From: Parvibaculaceae bacterium
Lineage (GTDB): Bacteria; Pseudomonadota; Alphaproteobacteria; Parvibaculales; Parvibaculaceae
DNA: 64,000 nt
Direction of reading: 5' to 3'
Assembly: GCA_029209985.1 (NCBI GenBank)
Contig: JARGNZ010000009.1
Span: 1 to 64,000, forward strand
Shown here one piece after another: positions 57,320 through 64,000 of the stretch. Position 1 is the first letter of the stretch; each line of letters starts with the position of its first letter. Under the pieces are notes generated by a model. The model ran no database searches, had not been told where the DNA came from, and saw only the letters and a list, made by a program, of their open reading frames with translations. The translations under genes and the position numbers were made by a program.

Positions 57320-58167
57320 GAGTGTTCTCTTCTTTTATTACTTGGCGTGCGGTCCAGCCGCGCACGAAATGGCAGCACGAGGCTCCACCCTAATTGACTT
57401 GTTTCTGGCCCCCGGTAAGCCGAAAGGCCAATCTGCATATCCGCATGGCCTGCCTGTGGCTGAGCGCAATATGACCCAAAAAGCCGGTCCCATAGGGGTA
57501 TGTTAAAGCCAAAATTCCGATCTGTCTCGGTTTGTATAACAGAGTGATGGATCCTGTGCATATCCGGTGTCACAAGCACAAGACGCAGCACCTTGTCGAG
57601 GCTGAGAGGAAGCTTGAGGTTGGCGTGGTTGAACAGGGCAGTGGCATTGAGAATAATTTCAAACAAAATGACAGCTGCTGGTGTCGCCCCTAAGGCAATC
57701 ACAAAGACGATTTTTATCAGCATGCTGATGATAATTTCTATCGGGTGAAAACGCACCGCTGTCAGGGCATCAATGTCTTGATCGCAATGGTGTACCTTAT
57801 GAAACCGCCAGAAAAGGGGCGTGACATGGAAGATGCGATGCTGCCAATAAATCGCTAAATCCAAAATCAGCAATGTGACGATCAACTCTAGCCAAACGGG
57901 CAACCCGAGATAAGGCAGTACCCCCCAACCTTGCGTTTGAGCCCAAAGAGCCGCACCAACAGCCAATATGGGAAAAGCAAACCGCAGGAGGAGAGCGTTT
58001 AAGAGGCTGAGGCCAAAATTGGTGCGCCACCGGCTGATCCGGCTTTGAACACGGGCGCGGCGCGGCAACAGAGCTTCCAAACCCATCATGAGCACCAACA
58101 TGCCTCCAAATACACTAAGGCGTATCAGGCCTTCTTGCTCTAAGAGGCTGTTGGTAAATGATCCCAT
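57316..58167 (-). CDS. Sterol desaturase/fatty acid hydroxylase family protein
   Basis: About 283 residues with four membrane segments. The di-iron histidine clusters are complete: WQHRIFH, FHKVHHCD and HRIHHSV. It is a membrane oxygenase acting on a lipid or carotenoid, substrate unknown. AGGA precedes the ATG at 58167. It lies between the TerB-like and sixA genes in one operon. Confidence 0.92.
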   Translation of the reverse strand: MGSFTNSLLEQEGLIRLSVFGGMLVLMMGLEALLPRRARVQSRISRWRTNFGLSLLNALLLRFAFPILAVGAALWAQTQGWGVLPYLGLPVWLELIVTLLILDLAIYWQHRIFHVTPLFWRFHKVHHCDQDIDALTAVRFHPIEIIISMLIKIVFVIALGATPAAVILFEIILNATALFNHANLKLPLSLDKVLRLVLVTPDMHRIHHSVIQTETDRNFGFNIPLWDRLFGSYCAQPQAGHADMQIGLSAYRGPETSQLGWSLVLPFRARLDRTPSNKRREHS

Positions 58168-58216
58168 GATGCGTCCTTTGGCACCCAAGTTGTCACTGAA
58201 AGGGCGCTGGCTTTCG

Positions 58217-58630
58217 TTAAATCACGGCGTGGCGGGCACGGGCACCACGTTCAATGGCTGCTGTCGTGAGTTTCTCGAGGCCCAAAGTATCCGCAAGAAT
58301 TTGCAAGAGGCGAAGCTCTTCAGGTTGGATCGCCCGGTCAGATGCTGCGACTTCAACCGCAACAGCATAAGCTGTTTCACGCAAATGCACGGGTAGAGAT
58401 TCTTTGGCCAAACCGAACACAGCTTCCAGTCCACCGTCTTCCTGCAAAATGGCGCCACATTCTTCAGCCACCTGCACGAGCTTTTCTGGCGAAAACCCAT
58501 CAAATACGGGCAGGAATGTCACCATATTGCCGATGTCTTGCAATTCTTGGTCACTCATGGAGCGGTCCACTGCAGACATTGTCACCATGATATAAATCAG
58601 GGCGGTGTGGGGGCTAATGGTTTGCGTCAT
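58217..58630 (-). CDS. TerB-like helical protein
   Basis: A 137-residue all-helical protein with the TerB/DUF533-like pattern of repeated acidic helices (SAVDRSMSDQELQDI and AASDRAIQPEEL). TerB domains bind calcium and membranes; resistance to tellurite is not implied. AGGA is about 9 bases before the ATG at 58630. It is the first gene of the operon with the desaturase and sixA. Confidence 0.82.
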   Translation of the reverse strand: MTQTISPHTALIYIMVTMSAVDRSMSDQELQDIGNMVTFLPVFDGFSPEKLVQVAEECGAILQEDGGLEAVFGLAKESLPVHLRETAYAVAVEVAASDRAIQPEELRLLQILADTLGLEKLTTAAIERGARARHAVI

Positions 58631-58771
58631 GGAATAGTTTCCTACTTTAGTTGAAGGTGGCACGCGACACGGTTAGACGTCGGGCACAGCATATGAATGG
58701 TCGGCTGAAGTCTCAGCTCTGAATTGACCTCAAATCTATGAAGTTCAGCGCTGGGAAACAAGCTTTTGAGA

Positions 58772-58799
58772 CTATTTAGGGGAGAACTACCCCAAATAG
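58772..58799. repeat. Inverted repeat downstream of the DinG-family gene
   Basis: CTATTT-A-GGGG and CCCC-AAATAG form a 10-pair stem with one bulged base in the 220-base gap. It could end helicase transcription or be an operator for the TerB operon; no T run is evident. Confidence 0.45.
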
Positions 58800-58883
58800 C
58801 TATGCAGATGTACTAACAAGTCTGTGATTTGGCGACTAGCATTGCCCCACGTGCCCCGCACGTCAGTCAGACAGCACTTCATT

Positions 58884-61800
58884 TTAGTCTTGATTAAAGA
58901 GCCTGACGGTCTCAACAGCTTGGGCAAGGCCGACCCGCTCAATGTCAATTTCTGCGGGGAAAGCCGTTGTCAGCCGAGTGGGTAATTGCGCATCCAGCAT
59001 CACAAAAATCCCCCGGTCGGTATGGCTGCGGATCAGGCGGCCAAAAGCTTGTTTTAACTTGAGCCGGGTAATCATGTCATCATAGCGCGATTTGCCAAAG
59101 GTTTCCCGTCGGGCTTTGTGCAAAATATCGGGCCGCGCCCATGGCGTGCGGTCAAAAACAATCAGCCGGAGGGAGCGCCCCGGCACATCCACCCCATCGC
59201 GAATGGCATCCGTTCCCAAAAGGCAAGAGTCTGTTTCTGCCTTAAAAATATCGATGAGCGTGCCCGGATCAATGGCATCAACATGCTGTGCATAAAGGGG
59301 CAGGCCGTGCTCACTCAAAGGGCCGAGCAATTTGTTTTGCACGTCGCGTAGTCGGCGGATGGCGGTGAACAGTCCCAAGGCCCCCCCATGCGACGCCAGA
59401 AATAGTTCTCGGTAAGCCGCTGCAACTTGATCTGGCGAGTTTCGGTTCACATCCTTCACCACCAAAATACGGGCCTGTTTTGCATAGTCAAAGGGGGAGC
59501 TAAAAGCAGCACGTTGAGCCGCATGGGGAAGGTGGCGGGCACCTGTGCGCGTATCAGCATTTTCCCAATCCCGGCTAATAACAGATGGCGCGTCCATCAC
59601 GTTCGTGCCAGAGGCCGTTGCAGCGTCCCCGTCACTTGGGGGAGACGGGGGGTGCAAAATTTCATCGCGTAAGGTGGCCGATGTAATCAGCACCCCGTGT
59701 GCTTGGCCGTAAACCGTTTCTACCAGCGGTCGCGTCGGATCAATCCAATGGCGATGCAGGCCGGTATCCACATCGCGAACGCCGTCTCGGTCCAGCGAAA
59801 ACCAACTGACAAAAAGGCCAGCTTCCCGGTCAGGTGTGCCCTCCTTATCTGCCATCGCCGTGCGCACAAGGTCACCCAACATCCGCCGCCATGCCAACAA
59901 GAGCGTTTGGTTGCGTCGTTCCAGCCCCCGGATAAGCGCATCAATGCGCACCCGCGTAGAAGGTTCCAACCGGTCGGCCCCATCGTCGAGCACATCACGC
60001 AGCCCTTCAATCACCCCTTTGAAGGCGCGCGATAAGGTCGAGAGGGTTTGGTCCAACGTACCTGCTTGGGTGAGCACCGCTTCCGGTAAATCAGAAACAC
60101 CTGTTTCAAGTGAATAACCAGACGCCCGCCCATTGCTGCGTGCCAGCACCAATTGGCGGCAACTGGCCAGAAACTTTTCAGCAGCGCCCTTCGGCTGCCC
60201 ATCCGCCAATCGGTTCTGCCAGCCCGGAGCGGGCAACCCTCCGGCAGCTTTTAAGGCCATTTGCAAGGCATCTTCACCGCTGGAATGGCCGTCAAGGAGG
60301 TCGCCTGCGCGGTCCAAAAGCCCTCGCCCCCGTGCCCGACTTCGGGTCTCAGTCCCTCTAATCCAGCGGCGCAGTTCAGCTGTTTCAAGCCCGGTGATGT
60401 GGGCTGAGAAGGCGCTGTCCGCCGCATCAAAAAGCTGGTGTCCTTCGTCAAAGACAATCCGGCTCATAGCATCATCAGCGGTGGGAATCTCGTCTTCCGC
60501 GCCCGCTGCATGGCCGGGGCCATCAAGCGTTTCGTGCCCGTCGAGTTTGTTTTCAGAGCCATAGGTTAAGCTGGCCAGCGCTGCACGGCGCAACACGAGC
60601 GCGTGGTTGGCGACAACAATTTCAGCGTGGTGGGATTTGCGAATAGCCTTTTCAACAAAACACTTTTTGTAGTGGGGACATGCCGAAAACATACACTCTC
60701 CGCGTCGGTCTGTGAGGGCAGGCACCATGCCGGAAGCGTCCAATGCAGAGGGCAGCCATGCGGGAAAATCTCCGCCAACCATATCGCCGTCACGGCTGGC
60801 TTCCATCCAGCGCGCCACCAATCCTGTAGCAACCGCATCCACGCCTAAAGCCGCGCGGTTGGCCCCTTCTTCATAGTTGAGCAAGCACAGATAATTTTCA
60901 CGCCCCTTGCGAATAACCGCCTTCTCGCGTTTTTCAACAGGGTTGGGATAAAGCCGGTCCAGCTCCTGATCAAGTTGGCGTTGCAAGTTCTTTGTGTAAG
61001 TAGAAATCCATACGGTGCCTTCGTTTTGCTCGGCCCATAAACTCGCAGGCGCAATATACCCAAGTGTTTTGCCCGTGCCCGTGCCCGCTTCAGCCAGCAG
61101 CACGTTGGGCGCTCCCGGCAAATCAGGGGGATCAAACGCAAGCGTTGCTTTTGCAGCAAAGTCAGACTGCGCTCGGCGTTGTTCGGCATCTGGCCCCACA
61201 AGCAAGGCCAGCCGTTGGCGGGCTTTGTCCGGGGCAATGGATATCTGGGCAGGGCGGGGAGGGGGAGGCTGCTCTTCCCATTCTTCAAGGTCCGCCCAAA
61301 CGCTATACCCAGACCCATGGTTTCTGCCGCCTTCTTCGCGCGGCCCCAGTGCGGCCAGCACAAATTGGCCCCAGCCCCAACCAGATTGGGTCATCAAATG
61401 CGCCAGCGATCGCGCATGGTCTTTGGCGGCTTTGGGCTGGTCGGCAGCAGCACTTAAAAGAAGCTGCATCGCGTGCAACAGCCCTAGGGCTAAGTCTTCA
61501 GGGCTTGGCTCGTCCGTGGCAGAGGTCAGCGCCAGTGCCCGCATCACCCCAAGCGGTGTGGGTAAACAGGGGCGCGCGGGATAGACAAAAGCAAACAGCT
61601 CCAAAATGTCCAAGGTTGAGGGGTGCAGCGGTGGGCGCTGATTTTGCCCGCGTCCCGGCTGCATGGAAGGCATCACCCGCCGACTGGTGAAAAGCCGATG
61701 GCAAATAAGGTGCGGCGCATCTCGCAAGGCAGCCATGGCCTGCGGGCGTGTATGTTCAATAATTTCACCAGATAAATCAACGCTGACACCTCCCATAGGG

Positions 61801-61898
61801 GCAGGCACCAAAGCGGGAAGCTCTGGCATAAGCGGGCCGTCAAAAGCCGGAGAGACTGGCGAGGCCGAAGACGAATCGGGCAAAGAAGTGTCGGTCAT
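58884..61898 (-). CDS. DinG/XPD-family ATP-dependent DNA helicase
   Basis: A 1004-residue superfamily 2 helicase. Walker A is AEAGTGTGKT (near residue 270); the iron-sulfur cysteines occur as CLLNYEEG, CMFSAC and CPHYKKC; the DEAH box reads DEGH; and motif VI is in LKQAFGRLIRS. It unwinds DNA or R-loops in repair. The ~230-residue N-terminal region is family-specific and rich in Pro. The gene follows the sensor-like gene by 32 bases in the same direction. Confidence 0.92.
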   Translation of the reverse strand: MTDTSLPDSSSASPVSPAFDGPLMPELPALVPAPMGGVSVDLSGEIIEHTRPQAMAALRDAPHLICHRLFTSRRVMPSMQPGRGQNQRPPLHPSTLDILELFAFVYPARPCLPTPLGVMRALALTSATDEPSPEDLALGLLHAMQLLLSAAADQPKAAKDHARSLAHLMTQSGWGWGQFVLAALGPREEGGRNHGSGYSVWADLEEWEEQPPPPRPAQISIAPDKARQRLALLVGPDAEQRRAQSDFAAKATLAFDPPDLPGAPNVLLAEAGTGTGKTLGYIAPASLWAEQNEGTVWISTYTKNLQRQLDQELDRLYPNPVEKREKAVIRKGRENYLCLLNYEEGANRAALGVDAVATGLVARWMEASRDGDMVGGDFPAWLPSALDASGMVPALTDRRGECMFSACPHYKKCFVEKAIRKSHHAEIVVANHALVLRRAALASLTYGSENKLDGHETLDGPGHAAGAEDEIPTADDAMSRIVFDEGHQLFDAADSAFSAHITGLETAELRRWIRGTETRSRARGRGLLDRAGDLLDGHSSGEDALQMALKAAGGLPAPGWQNRLADGQPKGAAEKFLASCRQLVLARSNGRASGYSLETGVSDLPEAVLTQAGTLDQTLSTLSRAFKGVIEGLRDVLDDGADRLEPSTRVRIDALIRGLERRNQTLLLAWRRMLGDLVRTAMADKEGTPDREAGLFVSWFSLDRDGVRDVDTGLHRHWIDPTRPLVETVYGQAHGVLITSATLRDEILHPPSPPSDGDAATASGTNVMDAPSVISRDWENADTRTGARHLPHAAQRAAFSSPFDYAKQARILVVKDVNRNSPDQVAAAYRELFLASHGGALGLFTAIRRLRDVQNKLLGPLSEHGLPLYAQHVDAIDPGTLIDIFKAETDSCLLGTDAIRDGVDVPGRSLRLIVFDRTPWARPDILHKARRETFGKSRYDDMITRLKLKQAFGRLIRSHTDRGIFVMLDAQLPTRLTTAFPAEIDIERVGLAQAVETVRLFNQD

Positions 61899-61930
61899 GG
61901 CGACACTATACCCATCAAAGGGAGAGCGAT

Positions 61931-63775
61931 CTAATTGAGACTTGGATAGGCCCGCGAAAGTTCCATGAAGCCGTTGGCAAATCCAGTTTGAATTTCCTGC
62001 GTGAGCTGGCTGGCCCGGACTTTGTCTTCGCTACTAGCCGCGATAGACAGCGCTCCCGCAATATTGGACAGGTCCACTAGACCAATAGAGCGGGCTGCTT
62101 CTTTAATACTTTGCGACACATCCAGCAGACTGCGTAAGTCAGCTTGTGAATTTGCCGTTTCTAAGTGGCGGCACGCCAAGGCAACACGCCCAAGGGTCTC
62201 AGAAAGGTGCTGTGTCATAGACGTAAGCCCCACTTCTTCTTCCAAAGCATACAGCGTATCGAGATTGAGAATACGGCGTTCAGATGCGGTGTCGGGCAGT
62301 GGCTCCGGCATGAGCTTGCCAACAGCGGGGTCGCACGCAAGCACAAACCAAGCAATCACGTTACCGCCGTAAACACCGTCCACACCAATTTTCCCGTCCA
62401 TCGCATGAACCAACTGGCTGCAAAGTGCTAAGTCCAAGTTTTCTGGGGCATCGCCTACGCGGTCTGAAAGGGGTTCTTCCTGGTCTAAAACTTGCGCCAT
62501 GCCATCGGGGTTCATCTGTGTTTCTGTGGCGCTAACCGAAAATCGTACCGCCTCGCCGTGCGGGTGCATGGCAACCGGTGCCAAATGAAGAATAACACCG
62601 CCCGATGTCAGGTGACGGGTCGCGTGAACGATGAGATTAATAATGACCTGCTTCACCCGGTCTGGGTCTGCATACATTTCAGATGGCAGGCGCGTAGAAA
62701 TATCAACTTCAATAGAAAGGCGCGCCGAAAACATCTCTAAGCGCAGGAGTTGCACAACGTCCTTGGTCAACTCTGCTGGGTCAAAGCTTTGAGGACGCAA
62801 TTTCAAAGAGCTTTGCGACAGGCTAGAAAGGTCGGCAATGTCAGAAATAAGACGTTTCAGCAAGCGCCCATCATCGCGCATAGCCCCGCAAAGGGCGGTC
62901 TGTTCATCAGTCAACGAGGTTTTGCTGAGGGCGTCTGAGGCCGTTGCCAAATTGGAAAGTGGGCGGTCAAATTGGCGCACCACCATATTGAGAAAATCTT
63001 GGCGGCGATTATCTGCTTCTTGGGCTTCCTGCCACGAGGCCTTGGCTTCTTCATGCTTTTGCTTGGTCAACTTGTTGGCCTCAACCATTGCCGCTGCTAA
63101 GTCGGAATTTTCAAGTTGCAGGCGAATGTTCTCCGCACTGTTTTTTTGCAAGGTGCGTGTCCAGCCCCCTAAAAAGGCAACACAAATGAAACCGAGTGCG
63201 CAAATAAATTGTGCATACTCATTGGTCGACAGCATCAAGCCGATAGATGTGGGGATCCACGCCATGCCTGTATAGGACCACATCGCAGGGGGGTAGTTAT
63301 GCCGGGACAACACAGAGCTGATACCGGTCGAATAGAGCACCGCAGCAAACAGAGCTTGCAAAACAAAGGGCGCATCCGGTAGCCACATCAAGCCCGCCAA
63401 ACCCCAAGTGAGGCCACTCATCATACATCCGCGCGCATATCGGTCAGCCCAACTTATCGGATTGTCGTGGGCTGTCTCGCTATTTTCATAGAGGCTCCGC
63501 AACCGGTTGAAATACAATTGGGCAAAGGCTTGGTTCAGCAAAAGGGGCAGAATTGTCCATGCTTCCACGTAGGGCAAAAAGGGCACCCAGCACGCAATAA
63601 GAATGGCAAACATTAGAATTGAGCCGTTCCGACCCATTTGAAACATTAAACCAATTTGACGCGCAACGACACGTTTGGGAAGCCTCAGACCACCACCGAA
63701 AAGGGAGGTATCAGAAATTTCCGTAGTGACCTCATGACGGTTTTGATCAGTCTGCACATCGCTTCGCACAGGCAT
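61931..63775 (-). CDS. Degenerate membrane histidine-kinase-like protein (pseudokinase candidate)
   Basis: A 614-residue protein. Residues about 45-205 contain six membrane segments, 212-258 a coiled coil, and 255-480 a HisKA/HATPase layout. The H box reads FLNMVVRQFDRPL, with Arg267 where His is expected; the N box reads QVIINLIVHATRH, with His384 replacing the ATP-binding Asn; the DxGxG and GxGLGL loops are absent. Residues 500-614 resemble an HPt domain, but its His appears to be Gln555. No frameshift interrupts it, so it is likely a real protein with a signalling or scaffold role. It is transcribed just upstream of the helicase gene. Confidence 0.82.
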   Translation of the reverse strand: MPVRSDVQTDQNRHEVTTEISDTSLFGGGLRLPKRVVARQIGLMFQMGRNGSILMFAILIACWVPFLPYVEAWTILPLLLNQAFAQLYFNRLRSLYENSETAHDNPISWADRYARGCMMSGLTWGLAGLMWLPDAPFVLQALFAAVLYSTGISSVLSRHNYPPAMWSYTGMAWIPTSIGLMLSTNEYAQFICALGFICVAFLGGWTRTLQKNSAENIRLQLENSDLAAAMVEANKLTKQKHEEAKASWQEAQEADNRRQDFLNMVVRQFDRPLSNLATASDALSKTSLTDEQTALCGAMRDDGRLLKRLISDIADLSSLSQSSLKLRPQSFDPAELTKDVVQLLRLEMFSARLSIEVDISTRLPSEMYADPDRVKQVIINLIVHATRHLTSGGVILHLAPVAMHPHGEAVRFSVSATETQMNPDGMAQVLDQEEPLSDRVGDAPENLDLALCSQLVHAMDGKIGVDGVYGGNVIAWFVLACDPAVGKLMPEPLPDTASERRILNLDTLYALEEEVGLTSMTQHLSETLGRVALACRHLETANSQADLRSLLDVSQSIKEAARSIGLVDLSNIAGALSIAASSEDKVRASQLTQEIQTGFANGFMELSRAYPSLN

Positions 63776-64000
63776 TCTCCGTGTTTCAGTTTCAAAAACT
63801 GTACGCCGATCTTTGAATGTCGGCCTTGATCCAAATAAGCAAGGTCAGCTAAGGGGCACCCCGTCACCAATCGACCCTGATCGTCCGCACAAATGAACGC
63901 GAAATAGCGCCCGAAAGGACTGTGATTGACTGTATGCGTCCCAAAGAATAGGGTCCCCGGACTTTACAAAGCTTTAAAGCAACCAACGGACTTATATACA
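63776..64000. other. Upstream region of the sensor-like gene
   Basis: The last 225 bases should hold the promoter of the gene at 61931-63775. I see no other gene or RNA; the window ends here. Confidence 0.4.

Noticed and set aside
58217-58630. Tellurite resistance determinant
   Set aside because: Only a TerB-like domain is present, with no TerC, TerD or TerZ genes nearby.
1-64000. Mobile elements, prophage or CRISPR arrays
   Set aside because: I found no transposase, integrase, phage structural gene or regularly spaced repeat.

Overview
The window looks like chromosomal DNA from an alphaproteobacterium, probably free-living and possibly marine. The evidence is a GcrA-type cell-cycle regulator, a SAM-II riboswitch ahead of metZ, the two-domain dCTP deaminase, PstA and PstC with long N-terminal extensions, and the gcrA / argD-argF-hslO / argE / apaG / metZ neighbourhood. 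I cannot place it to order or genus. Gene density is high, most operon genes overlap by 1 to 8 bases, and I see no insertion sequence, prophage, integrase or CRISPR array.

Layout. 1-5.7 kb: a membrane-anchored metallo-beta-lactamase-fold hydrolase, divergent from a three-gene cassette of exported DUF3604 protein, periplasmic parvulin-like foldase and HupE/UreJ-type permease. 5.8-10 kb: a thiolase and a lutABC-type lactate oxidation operon. 10-12.5 kb: a Cu(I) P-type ATPase behind a near-textbook CueR promoter. 12.6-18.6 kb: TetR regulator, DUF1330 protein, large PAS histidine kinase, alpha/beta hydrolase, monooxygenase-fold protein and SDR. 19-26.9 kb: a complete phosphate regulon (phoR, pstSCAB, phoU, phoB) with a Pho box before pstS and a terminator after phoB. 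27-39.8 kb: gcrA, with a perfect DnaA box in its upstream region, then an ABC-2 permease, argD-argF-hslO, a lipoprotein, argE, trkH, apaG, metZ (SAM-II riboswitch), dcd and lrgAB. 39.8-46 kb: radical SAM protein, GFA protein, a 71-residue exported peptide, tRNA-Gly(CCC), an eight-haem cytochrome with TPRs and a divergent arylsulfatase. 46-52.6 kb: a complete moxR/bat (Bacteroides aerotolerance-type) operon. 52.6-64 kb: response regulator, a membrane glycosyltransferase with an N-terminal MshEN domain, a tethered orphan solute-binding protein, a TerB-like/desaturase/SixA operon, a DinG-family helicase, and a sensor-kinase-like protein whose phosphoacceptor histidine, ATP-binding Asn and HPt-like histidine all appear replaced.

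The least explained elements are the triple-degenerate sensor protein (61931-63775), the short aromatic exported peptide transcribed toward GFA and radical SAM genes (39826-41584), the DUF3604/foldase/permease cassette (1259-5723), and the MshEN-glycosyltransferase beside an orphan binding protein (53353-56738). Regulatory sites readable from sequence include Pho, CueR-type and DnaA sites, the SAM-II aptamer with its promoter and terminator, and several intrinsic terminators. All functions are inferred from recognised motifs; no database search was run.
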